A DNA stretch of 64,000 nt from Hyphomonadaceae bacterium. Lineage in GTDB: Bacteria > Pseudomonadota > Alphaproteobacteria > Caulobacterales > Aquidulcibacteraceae. The notes under the pieces were generated by a model, which was given only the letters and a program-made list of their open reading frames with translations, did no database searches and had not been told where the DNA came from. The number at the start of each line of letters is the position of its first letter. The stretch's first letter is position 1. This document shows positions 35,934 through 47,247 of the stretch, in pieces. The DNA lies in NCBI GenBank assembly GCA_016791365.1, contig JAEUMT010000018.1, positions 1 through 64,000 of the forward strand, read 5' to 3'. The translations under genes were made by a program, and so were the position numbers.

Positions 35934-36023
35934 GGTCCGCGTCTCCTGCTTCGGAGATGCGAATTTACGCCTTCGCGGATGCGACGCGTATTCTGGCAAG
36001 CGGCCTATGCCGTCCGGGCTAAC

Positions 36024-36060
36024 ACACGAAAACGGCCCCGGTGGCCCGGAGCCGTTTCAA
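36024..36060 (-). terminator. Terminator of the acyl-CoA ligase gene
   Basis: On the minus strand AAACGGC ... GCCGTTT with an inner CCGG pairing is followed by TCGTGTGTT, about 100 bases after the stop codon. Confidence 0.65.
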
Positions 36061-36159
36061 TGGCGTCGATTTTGACCTGATCCAAAGGGTGTTGCCGTGG
36101 GATAGTGCCTTTAGCGCGGTCTGGCGTGAGAACGCTTTGCCGCCGCGCCGGTTCCGGCC

Positions 36160-37815
<1,656 letters not shown>

Positions 37816-37874
37816 CGCCTTCGCCTCCCGTTATGTCGTTGGGGCGATTTAAGCGCGTAAGGTCGTGCCGCGCA

Positions 37875-37944
37875 AATATGGACCGCCGGCGCCCTCGCCG
37901 GCCAACGCCAGTGCATGCCGGCGAGGGCGCCGGTGGTCCATATT
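37875..37944. repeat. Repeat family A, copy 3
   Basis: AATATGGACCGCCGGCGCCC ... GGGCGCCGGTGGTCCATATT, two inverted arms with a short ~10-base spacer containing GCATGC. Compared with copy 1, both arms differ at the same mirrored positions (CCCTCGCC / GGCGAGGG). The right arm ends four bases before the pdxH stop codon. Confidence 0.9.
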
Positions 37945-37948
37945 CCGC

Positions 37949-38614
37949 TTAGGGGTAGAGCCGCGCCTTGCGCCACGCCTCGCCCGGCGCATCGCGGGTG
38001 AAGGTCAGCCGGTCGTGCAAGCGGAACGGGCGATCGCGCCAGAACTCAAAACTGAGCGGCGTCAGCTTATACCCGCGCCAATAATCCGGCCGCGGCACTT
38101 CGCCGACGCCGTACTTCAAGGCGTACTCGGCGATACGCTTTTCCAACGCCAGCCGATCCTCAAGCGGCCGAGATTGCGCGCTGGCCCAAGCGCCGAGCCG
38201 CGCGCCGCGATCACGGCTCTTGAAATAGGCATCCGCCTCCGTGTCGGAGACAAACGAAATCGCGCCACGCGCCCGCACCTGCCGGCGCAGCGATTTCCAA
38301 TGAAACACCACCGCCGCCCGCTGGTTCTCGCCAAGCTGCGTCCCCTTCGCGCTTTGCGCATTGGTGTAGAAAACGAAGCCTCCATCCTCGAAGCTCTTCA
38401 TCAGCACCATGCGGACATCGGGAAAGCCTGCGGCGTCCGCCGTCGCGAGCGCCATGCCGTTCGGATCGTTCGGCTCCTTCTCCTTGGCCTCCTTGAACCA
38501 GCGCTCGAACAGCGCAAACGGCTCATTCTCGACGAACAGCCCCGCATCGTCCGGCGGAGGCGCGGCCGTCGGATCGTATTGCGGCGAAGGCGGTATGAGA
38601 TCGTCGCCTGACAA
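37949..38614 (-). CDS. pdxH: Pyridoxamine 5'-phosphate oxidase
   Basis: PdxH oxidises pyridoxine or pyridoxamine phosphate to pyridoxal phosphate with FMN. The motifs [35 protein letters not shown] and [17 protein letters not shown] are typical, and the C-terminal [11 protein letters not shown]...WRKARLYP is complete. The start is TTG at 38614 with GGGGAG ten bases upstream; no ATG fits better. Length 221 aa is normal. Confidence 0.93.
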   Translation of the reverse strand: MSGDDLIPPSPQYDPTAAPPPDDAGLFVENEPFALFERWFKEAKEKEPNDPNGMALATADAAGFPDVRMVLMKSFEDGGFVFYTNAQSAKGTQLGENQRAAVVFHWKSLRRQVRARGAISFVSDTEADAYFKSRDRGARLGAWASAQSRPLEDRLALEKRIAEYALKYGVGEVPRPDYWRGYKLTPLSFEFWRDRPFRLHDRLTFTRDAPGEAWRKARLYP

Positions 38615-38664
38615 GGAATCGTGCTCCCCTTCTTTGCGCCTTGGATATAAGGGCTTTCAGTAAG

Positions 38665-39756
38665 ATGTCCCACAACACGTTCGGCCACCTCTTCCGCGTC
38701 ACCACCTGGGGCGAAAGCCACGGGCCGGCGCTCGGCTGTGTCGTTGACGGCTGCCCGTCAGGCCTGCCGCTCACGGTTGCCGACATCCAGTACTGGCTGA
38801 ACCGCCGCGCGCCCGGCACGAGCCGCTTCGTCACCCAGCGGCGCGAACCCGATGAAGTGAAGATCCTCTCCGGCGTGTTCGAAGACGATCGCACCGAAGG
38901 CCAGGTCACCACCGGCGCGCCGATCTCGCTCATGATCGAAAATGTCGACCAACGCGGCAAAGACTACGACGACATCCGCGATCTCTATCGCCCGGGCCAC
39001 GCCGACTATGTCTATGACGCCAAATACGGCCTACGCGATTATCGTGGCGGCGGGCGCTCCTCCGCTCGCGAGACTGCGGCGCGCGTCGCCGCCGGCGCCG
39101 TGGCGCGGCGCATCCTGGGCGACGTTCAGATCCGCGCCGCCCTGGTGCAGGTCGGCAAGATCGCGATCGATCGTGCGCGCTGGGATTGGGCCGAGACCGA
39201 GAACAATCCGTTCTGGTGCCCCGACGCCGGGACCGCGAAGCGCTGGGAAGAATTGCTCGACGCAACCCGCAAGGACGGCAACTCCGTCGGCGCGATCGTT
39301 GAAGTCGAAGCCACGGGCGTGCCAGCCGGCTGGGGCGCGCCGGTTTACGGCAAGCTCGACGCCGAAATCGCGGGTGCGCTGATGAGCATCAACGCCGTCA
39401 AGGGCGTTGAGATCGGCGCCGGCTTCGGCGCCGCCGAACTCACCGGCGTCGAAAACGCCGACGAAATGCGCGCCGGCAATGACGGCAAACCGGTATTTCT
39501 CTCCAACGCTGCGGGCGGTGTGCTCGGCGGCATCTCGACCGGCCAGCCAATCATCGCGCGCCTCGCGATCAAGCCAACCTCATCGATCCTCACGCCGCGC
39601 CAAACCGTAACCCGGGACGGCCGGAACGCGGACGTCTCGACCAAGGGCCGCCACGACCCATGCGTCGGCATTCGCGCGGCGCCCGTCGCCGAAGCCATGC
39701 TCGCCTGCGTCCTCGCCGACGCGATGCTACGCCATCGCGGGCAGAGTGGCCGTTGA
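38665..39756 (+). CDS. aroC: Chorismate synthase
   Basis: Last step of the shikimate pathway, EPSP to chorismate, with reduced [23 protein letters not shown] at the N-terminus, [12 protein letters not shown] in the middle, and RASSRETA-type [16 protein letters not shown] are intact. The ATG at 38665 is preferred over an in-frame ATG at 38641 because homologues start there. The last 30 bases overlap the converging gene at 39727. Confidence 0.96.
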   Translation: MSHNTFGHLFRVTTWGESHGPALGCVVDGCPSGLPLTVADIQYWLNRRAPGTSRFVTQRREPDEVKILSGVFEDDRTEGQVTTGAPISLMIENVDQRGKDYDDIRDLYRPGHADYVYDAKYGLRDYRGGGRSSARETAARVAAGAVARRILGDVQIRAALVQVGKIAIDRARWDWAETENNPFWCPDAGTAKRWEELLDATRKDGNSVGAIVEVEATGVPAGWGAPVYGKLDAEIAGALMSINAVKGVEIGAGFGAAELTGVENADEMRAGNDGKPVFLSNAAGGVLGGISTGQPIIARLAIKPTSSILTPRQTVTRDGRNADVSTKGRHDPCVGIRAAPVAEAMLACVLADAMLRHRGQSGR

Positions 39757-41151
39757 ACTCGGCGCCGGCGCGCGCGCATGCGCGCTTTCGCGGACCGTGC
39801 GGGCAATATGATCGCCAACCGCCACCGCCACCTCAGGCTGATCGAAATAGGTCGTGTGGATCAGACTATCCCACGTCATCGCATCGGTGGTGAGTGAGGT
39901 CAGCGAAGCGCTGTTGTCGCCGCCGACAGTGAACAGCGCCCAGCGATATTTGTCGATCAGCTTACCCGCCGCGCCGTTGGCGTGCTCCTGCATGCGTGCA
40001 GCGCATTCGCCGCTCAGCACCTGGTCCTGCGTCGAGTGCGTATGCGAACGCGGCGACACGTTGCACAACACCTGATCGCCGTCCCGCCCCATCGCCACGC
40101 CGCGCATGACCCCGCCCACGAAGCGGTTCATTGAGCCACGCGCACCGACTTCCTGAACGAAACCGCCGACAATGAAGCGATACACAAAATAGACCACAGT
40201 GAAGATCGCCGGAGAGAGCAATAAGCTAACCACCGCCATCACGGCGATGTTGCTCGCCACATCGTCGTCGGCGATGCCTTCCATCATGCCCAGCACGTCG
40301 GCTTGACCGAGGCTATAGAGCAGAGGGTTCAGCAGACCTATCGCCAGCACGGCGAGCACGCCGAACGCGATCGCCGCGCCGCGCGAACCACGATAAAGCG
40401 AACCGCGCGGAAACGGCTCAAGATTGAGTTCTTCGACGCGCTGCAGGAACGCGATCGCCTCATCGTTCTGATGCCAGATGCTGAAGATCGAAGTCCGGGT
40501 TCTGCCGCCTGTCTTGGGGCGCAGGATGCGGCGAATGCCTTGTCGCGACATGCTCAGCATGAACAACGTGCATGGTCCGACGATCAGAATGTAGATCGCC
40601 GTCGCCGTGAGCTCGGCTTGCGGGCTGCCCATGTCCATCAGGTTCTCGCCGCTCAACGCGCCCCAAATCAGAAGCGCCGCAAGCAACGGGAAAACCACCG
40701 CGCTGGCCCAGGCGATGACCAGGAACAACACGCCGGCGATGCGCTGCGGCGTGCCGGTGCGAACGTTGAAAAACGGCGTGCCAACAGTCGTGAGGCTATC
40801 AAATTTCTCGCGCGCGGCATTGCGGCGGAGGCCCCATTTCAGCAGCACCGCCGCGTCATTGGCGACGTTGCCGCCATGGCTGTGGCCGACAACATGGATG
40901 GTGTCATAGCGCTTGTAGAGACCGCGCAGCCGCGCCGCGAGCGTGTTGGCGCCGCGTTCACGGTCCCAGGCGCTGTTTGCGCCGCTCCACAAATGTGGGA
41001 CAATTTCCCCGTCGATGCCCTGCGCGCTCAGATGCTGCAGCAGGCGCTGGCTGAATTGCGAACCCCGCTGAAACCACTTCGCGCCGTCCGCGCTCTCTGC
41101 CGTGTCCCCGGTGCCGTGTACGGTGACAATGGCGACCTTGCCTTCTGACAT
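39727..41151 (-). CDS. Membrane-inserted alpha/beta hydrolase-like protein
   Basis: 474 aa with an N-terminal alpha/beta hydrolase segment ([11 protein letters not shown], nucleophile elbow GHSHGG with Ser91) interrupted by about six hydrophobic helices in two pairs (residues ~145-195, ~260-330). The C-terminal cytosolic part carries [19 protein letters not shown] and [10 protein letters not shown]. Hydrolase and membrane domains in one chain of this order are unusual. It may be a lipase-like enzyme acting on membrane lipids; unproven. It converges with aroC. Confidence 0.55.
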   Translation of the reverse strand: MSEGKVAIVTVHGTGDTAESADGAKWFQRGSQFSQRLLQHLSAQGIDGEIVPHLWSGANSAWDRERGANTLAARLRGLYKRYDTIHVVGHSHGGNVANDAAVLLKWGLRRNAAREKFDSLTTVGTPFFNVRTGTPQRIAGVLFLVIAWASAVVFPLLAALLIWGALSGENLMDMGSPQAELTATAIYILIVGPCTLFMLSMSRQGIRRILRPKTGGRTRTSIFSIWHQNDEAIAFLQRVEELNLEPFPRGSLYRGSRGAAIAFGVLAVLAIGLLNPLLYSLGQADVLGMMEGIADDDVASNIAVMAVVSLLLSPAIFTVVYFVYRFIVGGFVQEVGARGSMNRFVGGVMRGVAMGRDGDQVLCNVSPRSHTHSTQDQVLSGECAARMQEHANGAAGKLIDKYRWALFTVGGDNSASLTSLTTDAMTWDSLIHTTYFDQPEVAVAVGDHIARTVRESAHARAPAPSSTATLPAMA

Positions 41152-41213
41152 GTCCCACTCCCTGGCCCAAGGTTACGGCCATGAGAGGTTTGGAGCAATC
41201 GGCGCGGCGCGGA

Positions 41214-41417
41214 TTACTCCCTGCGCCCGCTCGTCATGCGGTCCTTGAGCATGAGTTGAAACAGCGCGTCATGCGTCAGCTGGCGGACAATCACGTCCGG
41301 GGCGCCGCCATCCACAAGCGCCGCGCTGAGTGAGGCCCAGTCCTGATAGTGACCGCTGCCCGCAAGGGCGTAGGCGCGTCCGCGCAACGCCGCGAGCGGA
41401 TCGTCTTTGTCTGGCAT
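41214..41417 (-). CDS. 67-aa conserved small protein
   Basis: A short helical protein starting MPDKDDPLAALRGRAYAL, with HYQDWASLSAALV and a TMs-free C-terminus. It looks like a small conserved alphaproteobacterial protein; the function is unknown. An extended frame upstream gives a non-plausible N-terminus. It is divergent from the membrane gene at 41467 and 62 bases from the hydrolase gene. Confidence 0.55.
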   Translation of the reverse strand: MPDKDDPLAALRGRAYALAGSGHYQDWASLSAALVDGGAPDVIVRQLTHDALFQLMLKDRMTSGRRE

Positions 41418-41466
41418 CGCGCAGCGAACGCGCGTACAGTGCCGAGGTTCCTGTGGGGTCGGGAAA

Positions 41467-41988
41467 ATGTTACGCAAACGAAAACAATCTCGTCGCAATC
41501 GCGTCCCGTTTTCACAAATGGTCCGCGACATCGGCCCGCGCGCCCAATTAGCGTTTCGGCATGCGCGTGTCGGCCTCTGGCGCTTCAAGCGCAGTCCGGA
41601 GCAGCGCGACCGCGCAGCGAAGTACGCGACGTTTGCTTTCATTGGACTTTTCGCGATCGGCAGCGTCGACGCCATCGTCACCGGCGGCGCCGACTTTGGC
41701 CCGCACTCAGCCTATGCCGCGGAATACCGGCCGGTGCGCGTCGTCCCGGCCGCGCCGGTCACCGCGCCCGCGGATGTCGAATTGCCGGCCGTTGCGGATG
41801 CCGCGCTCAAGGCGACCGAAGTCGACTACAGCTTCACGACCGAAACACTGCTTGGCGAACCGGAAGCTGAACTGGCGGCCGTTGAGGACGCGGTCGAGGC
41901 CGCTCCGCTCACGGTCGAGGACGGCAAGATTGACATCACCAAGCCTGGCGCCGTCGACGTCGGCGGCGAAGAAGACCCCGCACTCTAG
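41467..41988 (+). CDS. Single-helix membrane protein, tandem paralogue 1
   Basis: 173 aa. A basic N-terminus (about 1-60), one membrane helix (FAFIGLFAIGSVDAIVTGGAD) and an acidic, Ala/Val/Glu-rich C-terminal tail. The helix region is clearly related to that of the gene starting 63 bases downstream (FAGIALFAIAAVDVMVTGGFD), so the two arose by tandem duplication. GGGAAA precedes the ATG at 41467. The function is unknown. Confidence 0.6.
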   Translation: MLRKRKQSRRNRVPFSQMVRDIGPRAQLAFRHARVGLWRFKRSPEQRDRAAKYATFAFIGLFAIGSVDAIVTGGADFGPHSAYAAEYRPVRVVPAAPVTAPADVELPAVADAALKATEVDYSFTTETLLGEPEAELAAVEDAVEAAPLTVEDGKIDITKPGAVDVGGEEDPAL

Positions 41989-42051
41989 CTGATTTCGTAA
42001 GCTCCGGCCCGGAACCGGCTTCGCGCTGATTTGTTTGTCGCGCGGAGGCCG

Positions 42052-42549
42052 ATGGCCATGCTTGATGACAACCCGGTTCTGAAAGAACGCCTGATGGCGT
42101 GTGGCGCGTTTGCAGGCATTGCCTTGTTCGCCATCGCCGCCGTGGACGTCATGGTCACCGGCGGGTTCGACCTCGGCGCCGCCCGCGCCGACTACAATCG
42201 CGAACAACCCTCTGCTTATGTCCGCGTCGTCGACGCCGCCAACTACGTAGGCGATCGGTTCCGCACAATCTCCTGGGACGCGCCAACCTTTATCGACAGC
42301 GCGGATGCCGCAACGAGCGATGACTTGGCCGGCGCCGATGACGGCGCCCCGCCGCCCGATGCGACCTCCACGGAGGACCTGGAACAGCAGATCGTAGCCC
42401 TCTACGAGAACGATACGCCAAGCTACGAGAGCAGCGCGGCCGATTACGCCACTCCGTCTGGGTCCGAAGACGAGTCGCCTTACACAGAAGAGTCCGACGC
42501 CGAAGCCGACAAGATCGCTAGCGCTTACGAAAACGCGTCACCTTGGTGA
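42052..42549 (+). CDS. Single-helix membrane protein, tandem paralogue 2
   Basis: 165 aa from ATG 42052 (GGAGG just upstream; ATG at 42058 is also possible). One membrane helix with the VDVMVTGGFDLGA stretch shared with its upstream neighbour, then an acidic tail (SSAADYATPSGSEDESPYTE). A similar helix-then-acidic-tail plan suggests both interact with the same partner. The end overlaps the converging methyltransferase gene by 32 bases. Confidence 0.6.
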   Translation: MAMLDDNPVLKERLMACGAFAGIALFAIAAVDVMVTGGFDLGAARADYNREQPSAYVRVVDAANYVGDRFRTISWDAPTFIDSADAATSDDLAGADDGAPPPDATSTEDLEQQIVALYENDTPSYESSAADYATPSGSEDESPYTEESDAEADKIASAYENASPW

Positions 42550-43573
42550 GGAAGGCCAACTCGGTCTCGACAACGTCGAACCCGAACTCGCCAAACAAGG
42601 CGGCGAAATCTTCCTTGAGGTACGAGCTGAAATACGGCTCATGAAAACCAACCGGGAAGTATTCTAGCATCCGGTCGAGGTCCGCCGCATCGCCTGTCTG
42701 AATTGAATCCGCGAGCACGAACGCCGCGCCGGGCTTCAAGACACGTCCAATCTCGCGGGCCGCATCGCGGCGCACGCGGGGCGGCAGTTCATGGAACAGA
42801 TAGACGCACGTTGCAGCGTCAAACGAAGCATCTTCGAACGGCGCCTGCTCGATCGCACCGGTCACAATCTCAACCTGCGGCCACGCCGCCAGACGCTTGC
42901 GTGCTTCGGCGCAATAGGCGGGCGAAAGATCAAGCCCCGTCGCCGGCATGCGCGGCAGTGCAGCCATCACTTGGCGCAGGAACCGCCCATTGCCCGACGC
43001 AACATCCAGTAACTTCACTTTACGCTGGTCGGTCCCGCGAACCGCGCGCGCGAGCGCGCCCAGCGCGATACGGCGCATCGCATCGGCGGCGCCGCCGAAC
43101 AATATCTCAACTTGGGTGTCGTAAAGCCTGGCGCTGTCCTCGCTCAGCCAGCCGCCGCTCTGGTAGTGGAAGTTCTGGAGATAGTACGTGGGATAGCGGC
43201 CATCGCCCTTCGCCTGTTCGCGAACCTCGGTGCCGTCGCGCTCAAGACGGCGCTGATCGACGTTGGGCAGATCGCGGAAAAAGTTAGCCGAGCTACGCAG
43301 CGCTTCGATGGCGCGCGTCAGCCGGATGTCATCCGGCGCGGGATAGTATCCTGCTTCGATATTGGCGCGATCGCGCGCGAAGAGGTCCAAGAACGCCGCG
43401 CGGATGCTCTGCGCATCGCCTTCGGGCGCCTGCGGTTCGAATTTTGGTTCGCCGGGGCGGTTGAACGGGCCCGAGATGCGGCGCGCCAGCAGGTACTGGC
43501 TCATATACCAGGCGACGCGCGCGCCCTGGGCGGCGGCGTAACGAGCGCGGCCGATATCGCGCAACAAGCTCAT
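42518..43573 (-). CDS. Class I SAM-dependent methyltransferase
   Basis: 351 aa. Central SAM-binding motif LLDVASGNGRFLRQVM, then ATGLDLSPAYCAEARKRL, and the post-I motif DAATCVYLFHELP. The N-terminal ~100 residues are an extra domain. The C-terminal part (DLDRMLEYFPVGFHEPYFSS) is family specific. The substrate is unknown; similar proteins are annotated as ubiquinone/menaquinone-type methyltransferases, but that is only fold-level similarity. Confidence 0.8.
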   Translation of the reverse strand: MSLLRDIGRARYAAAQGARVAWYMSQYLLARRISGPFNRPGEPKFEPQAPEGDAQSIRAAFLDLFARDRANIEAGYYPAPDDIRLTRAIEALRSSANFFRDLPNVDQRRLERDGTEVREQAKGDGRYPTYYLQNFHYQSGGWLSEDSARLYDTQVEILFGGAADAMRRIALGALARAVRGTDQRKVKLLDVASGNGRFLRQVMAALPRMPATGLDLSPAYCAEARKRLAAWPQVEIVTGAIEQAPFEDASFDAATCVYLFHELPPRVRRDAAREIGRVLKPGAAFVLADSIQTGDAADLDRMLEYFPVGFHEPYFSSYLKEDFAALFGEFGFDVVETELAFLTKVTRFRKR

Positions 43574-43665
43574 AGGCCAGATGTAGCGCGCCCGCGCCCG
43601 CTCCTCTACCCGCGCCGGCGTCGCACGCGCGGCATTTCTGTGACTTTCGGTCTAGCGCGCAAGCC

Positions 43666-44229
43666 TCAGCGTTTGACGCGCTTACGTCTGCGATATTTCG
43701 CCGGCGGTTTTTCAAGCGGATCCGGCCAGCGCGTAATGCGCTTGATAAGCCCCGGCATTTTCAACCGCCCTTCCGGGCGCGTCTTATTTCGCACCGACAC
43801 TTTCGCAACATGAACGCTGTCTTCGTCGCCGGTGAGCAGCGGATGCCACCAGAACAGGTCTTTGCCTTCCGACACCAATCGATACGCGCACGTGCGCGGC
43901 AGCCAATCCAGTTTCGGCACGTTCTTCGGCGTCAGCTTCACGCAATCGGGAACGTATTGCTTGCGGTTTTCATAGTCGCCGCAACCACAGGACTTGGTGT
44001 CGAATAGCTTGCAGGAAACATCCGTCAGATAAAGCTCACCTGTATCGGCGTCTTCGATCGAGATGACGCAGCACTTGCTGCACCGATCGCACAACGCTTC
44101 CCATTCACGCTCGTTCATCTCGGTGAGCGTTTTCTTGCGCCAGTAGCCATCTTCGAGCGGCGCCGCATCAGCCTTCGGATCGCGTTTGCGGCGCGAACGT
44201 TCGTAATCGAGGAGCGTGATCTTGGTCAT
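43666..44229 (-). CDS. YcgN family cysteine-cluster protein
   Basis: 187 aa. Cys cluster ALCDRCSKCCVISIED, further Cys in DVSCKLFDTKSCGCGDYENR and CVKLTPKNVPKLDWLP, typical of the YcgN/CxxCxxCC family thought to bind zinc or iron. The function is unknown. The family A repeat copy 4 lies directly upstream. Confidence 0.9.
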   Translation of the reverse strand: MTKITLLDYERSRRKRDPKADAAPLEDGYWRKKTLTEMNEREWEALCDRCSKCCVISIEDADTGELYLTDVSCKLFDTKSCGCGDYENRKQYVPDCVKLTPKNVPKLDWLPRTCAYRLVSEGKDLFWWHPLLTGDEDSVHVAKVSVRNKTRPEGRLKMPGLIKRITRWPDPLEKPPAKYRRRKRVKR

Positions 44230-44238
44230 ACGCGCGCC

Positions 44239-44320
44239 AATATGGACCGCCGGCGTCCCGCCGGCCTGAGCCAGATTGTCAGAACAATGCGCATGCCGGC
44301 GCGTCGCCGACGGTCCGTAT
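44239..44320. repeat. Repeat family A, copy 4 (partly degraded)
   Basis: The left arm AATATGGACCGCCGGCGTCC is perfect. The right arm (GCGTCGCCGACGGTCCGTAT) has several changes. A GCATGC motif lies in the ~25-base spacer. The right end is directly next to the methyltransferase stop codon. Confidence 0.85.
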
Positions 44321-45631
44321 TCATCGCTCGAACGCTCCGACGAGTTCGATATGCGGGCTCCAGCGGAACTGATCTACCGGCGTGATCTTGGTGAGTGTAA
44401 ATCCGTGCTCGATCAGAACTTTGATATCCCGCGCAAAGCTCGCCGGATCACATGACACGTAGGCCAGCTTCCGAATTGGCGCCCGCGCGATCTGCTCAGC
44501 CTGCTGACGCGCCCCTGAACGCGGCGGGTCCATGACGGCGGCGTCGAACTTCTTCATTTCCAGCGTCGAAAGCGGCGTACGCAATAGGTCGCGGCGCAAC
44601 GTCGTGATCTCCTTCAACGCCCCGCCCGCGCCATCGGACGCCTTCTTCAACGCCGCGAGCATTTCGTTGTCGCCTTCCGCGGCAAGCACCTCGGCGTGCT
44701 CGGCAATCCGAAGCGCGAACGTGCCAATGCCCGAAAAGAGGTCGACGACGCGTTTGGCGCCGTGCAGCGCCTCAAGCGTCAAGCGGGCCAATGTCTCTTC
44801 CCCCAACACAGTTGGCTGCAGGAACGCGCCAGGCGGTGGGCTAACCACAGCGCGTCCCATGCGCAATATCGGCTTCGCGCGTTCAACGATCGGATCGCCG
44901 TCGAAAGAGAGCCGCGCCAAATTTAGCGCGGCGGCCTCCGCGATGAGTTTTTCAAGCGCGGCGCGGTGAAGGAGATCAACACGCCCCGCGCCCTTGATCG
45001 AAACATCGACGCCGGCGTCCGTCAGCAAACATTGCAGCGTGATCTCGCCCCGCGCCGGCAGCGCCAACTCAGCCAGCGGCGCAAGCTTTAGCACCACCGC
45101 TTCAAGCTGCGGCGCCAACACCGGACACTGTGAGATCGGCGTCAAGCGTGCGCCGCCGCGCTCAATAAAGCCGATCCGCACCTGATTGTTCTGACGCGCC
45201 GCGTGCAGAGCCGCGCGGCGGCGCCCTTCGCCCCAGGCCGCAATCGTCGGTTCAACCCGCGCGCCGCCGAAGCCGCGCTTGGTAAGCGCCTCGACCACCT
45301 GCTCCCGCTTCCAAGCGAGGTACGGTTCGTCCCGCCAGTGCTGAAGCTGACACCCGCCGCACCGGCCAAAGTGCCTGCACGCCGGCGCCTGGCGCTCGGG
45401 ACTGGACCGCAAGACCTCCAGCACCTCGGCCCGCCCTCCGACGACACGGGCGCGCACCTGTTCGCCGGGCAGCGCGTACGGAGTGTAAATCGGGCCGTTT
45501 TCTCCCTCAGCGGTTGAATCGCCACGCGATCCGACCGCCGAAATTTCCAGCAGACGCTCTTCCGCGGCCGGTAAATCGGGCTTTCCCGCCTGACGAGGCC
45601 GGGAGCGGGAGAGGCGGTTCATACGCTTCAT
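44321..45631 (-). CDS. RumA/TrmA-type RNA (uracil-5-)methyltransferase
   Basis: 436 aa. An N-terminal TRAM-like region, an Fe-S cluster (ACRHFGRCGGCQLQHW, with a fourth Cys further on near ISQCPVL), the SAM motif VVDLFSGIGTFALRI and the catalytic DPPRSGA ... YVSCDPASFARD (Cys nucleophile) define a 5-methyluridine methyltransferase of rRNA. The start at 45631 (or 45622) avoids overlap with the divergent gene at 45686. Confidence 0.9.
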   Translation of the reverse strand: MKRMNRLSRSRPRQAGKPDLPAAEERLLEISAVGSRGDSTAEGENGPIYTPYALPGEQVRARVVGGRAEVLEVLRSSPERQAPACRHFGRCGGCQLQHWRDEPYLAWKREQVVEALTKRGFGGARVEPTIAAWGEGRRRAALHAARQNNQVRIGFIERGGARLTPISQCPVLAPQLEAVVLKLAPLAELALPARGEITLQCLLTDAGVDVSIKGAGRVDLLHRAALEKLIAEAAALNLARLSFDGDPIVERAKPILRMGRAVVSPPPGAFLQPTVLGEETLARLTLEALHGAKRVVDLFSGIGTFALRIAEHAEVLAAEGDNEMLAALKKASDGAGGALKEITTLRRDLLRTPLSTLEMKKFDAAVMDPPRSGARQQAEQIARAPIRKLAYVSCDPASFARDIKVLIEHGFTLTKITPVDQFRWSPHIELVGAFER

Positions 45632-45685
45632 GTGCCGTTCAGACTGGATTTGCTTTCTTCGGCTCGAGTTAAAGGGAGCCACCCC

Positions 45686-46222
45686 ATGCGCCGTTCACTA
45701 CTTGCCGCCGCCGCCATGGCGACCGCCCTTACGGCGTTTGCCCAACCTGCGGCAGCCCAGCAATACCGGAGCTATCACGACGAACACGTCGCGACGCAGC
45801 AACAATGTCAGACCTCGCGAAATAACCGCACCACCGGCGGCGCCGTAATCGGCGGCGTCATCGGCGCCCTCCTGGGCCGCGAAGTCGCCGACCGTGGCGT
45901 GCGCGGCGAAGGCGCCGGCCTTGGCGCGGTTGTCGGCGCGGTCGCCGGCGGCGCCATTGGCCGCTCGACCGCCAATTGCGGCCAGGTCCAGGGCAGCTAC
46001 GACCCGTACACGGGCCAGGCCGCCAATTATCCGTCCGACCGCCCCTATTACGGCAGCCAGGATGAAGACCTCTACGGCGGCCCCTATGAAGACGGCTATT
46101 ATCGCGGCGACGATCGCGACTGCCGCATGGGCGAGCAAATCACGCGCGCACCAAACGGCCGTGAATATCGCGAAGAAGTTCTGATGTGCCGCGGCAGCGA
46201 TGGCGTCTGGCGCGCCGAGTAA
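45686..46222 (+). CDS. Glycine-zipper 2TM domain exported protein
   Basis: 178 aa with signal peptide (MRRSLLAAAAMATALTAFAQPAAA). Two glycine zippers follow, GGAVIGGVIGALLGREVA and GLGAVVGAVAGGAIGR, a fold that inserts in the outer membrane or assembles as an oligomer. A Tyr/Asp-rich segment then leads to a C-terminal domain with two Cys (DCRMGEQIT, VLMCRGSDG). Function unknown. AAAGGGAG lies upstream of the ATG at 45686. The terminator follows. Confidence 0.8.
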   Translation: MRRSLLAAAAMATALTAFAQPAAAQQYRSYHDEHVATQQQCQTSRNNRTTGGAVIGGVIGALLGREVADRGVRGEGAGLGAVVGAVAGGAIGRSTANCGQVQGSYDPYTGQAANYPSDRPYYGSQDEDLYGGPYEDGYYRGDDRDCRMGEQITRAPNGREYREEVLMCRGSDGVWRAE

Positions 46223-46267
46223 TCTCCATAGGTGAACCCCGCCTAAAGTACGTACGCAATGACTGAA

Positions 46268-46300
46268 ACCCCGGCTCCCCAAGAGCCGGGGTCTTTCTTT
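46268..46300 (+). terminator. Terminator after the glycine-zipper gene
   Basis: CCCCGGCTC / GAGCCGGGG with a 5-base loop followed by TCTTTCTTT. Confidence 0.9.
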
Positions 46301-46354
46301 GCCGTCATCCGCGACAGCGCGACCGGACCCTGAGCAACCGACGGGCCTGAGGCA

Positions 46355-46376
46355 GCGTCACGCTGAGCCTGAAAAA
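46355..46376. repeat. Possible half-copy of repeat family C
   Basis: GCGTCACGCTGAGCCTGAAA resembles one arm of family C (CGTCATGCTGAGCTTGTCGA) with several changes; no second arm follows. Confidence 0.35.
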
Positions 46377-46400
46377 CAGACTCGCGACACCTACCCGCTT

Positions 46401-47126
46401 CTAGCGTTTCAAATGAACAAGCCGCTCAAGATTGCCGTCACCACCGCGGATCGGTGAATCGATCGACGCACTCACCGTAAAGCCCTCAAGCCTATCAAGC
46501 GTGGCGATCGCGCCTTCGGCGGCGACGCGCGCCGTCTCCTCATCCAGCACACCATCCCGCCCGGCCTTCGGCCCCGCTTCAAATTGCGGTTTGATCAGCA
46601 CGATTGCGTCGGCGTGCTCGGCCGCTAGCGCAAATGGAGTCGCGAGAACTTTCGCCGCGCCGATGAAGCTCGCATCGCAAACAACCAGCGACGGCGCTTC
46701 AACGATCCGCGCGCGCGTCAGCCCACGCGCGTCCGTTTGCTCAAGGCGAACGATGCGCTCATCCGAACGAAGCGAAGCATGCAACTGATCGCGGCCGACA
46801 TCGACGGCATAGACGCGCGCCGCACCGCGCGAAATCAGCACCTGCGTGAAGCCGCCGGTGGAAGAACCAACATCAAGACAAACGCGCCCGGCAGGATCGA
46901 CGCCGAACGCATCAAGCGCCGCTTCCAGCTTCACGCCGCCGCGCGACACCCAAGGATGCGGCAGAGTCACATCAAGCGCCGCCGCCTCATCAACGAGATC
47001 AGACGCCTTCCCCAACACCACGCCATTGGCGCGCACGCCGCCCGCCTCAATGGCGGCGCGCGCCTTGGCGCGGCTTTCGACAAGGCCGCGCGCCACAAGC
47101 AACAAATCGGCGCGAATGCGTGACAT
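46401..47126 (-). CDS. tlyA: TlyA-family rRNA (2'-O-)methyltransferase
   Basis: 241 aa. An S4 RNA-binding domain (RIRADLLLVARGLVESRAKA) is joined to an FtsJ-like methyltransferase domain with VCLDVGSSTGGFTQVLI (SAM motif) and a KPQFEAG-containing segment, exactly the TlyA plan. TlyA 2'-O-methylates 16S/23S rRNA; some members also act as haemolysins. The start at 47126 is used because homologues begin with the S4 domain. Confidence 0.92.
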   Translation of the reverse strand: MSRIRADLLLVARGLVESRAKARAAIEAGGVRANGVVLGKASDLVDEAAALDVTLPHPWVSRGGVKLEAALDAFGVDPAGRVCLDVGSSTGGFTQVLISRGAARVYAVDVGRDQLHASLRSDERIVRLEQTDARGLTRARIVEAPSLVVCDASFIGAAKVLATPFALAAEHADAIVLIKPQFEAGPKAGRDGVLDEETARVAAEGAIATLDRLEGFTVSASIDSPIRGGDGNLERLVHLKR

Positions 47127-47247
47127 CACACGGCTCCTGGCGCGCGCTTGACGCCAAGGCAAGGCCCTTTCCCCGCTTGCGGGCAAGCCTCGCTCTGCGC
47201 CAATCTAAACGCGCGGGCCGAAAGAGCACGACATAGGGGGAAGTTGG

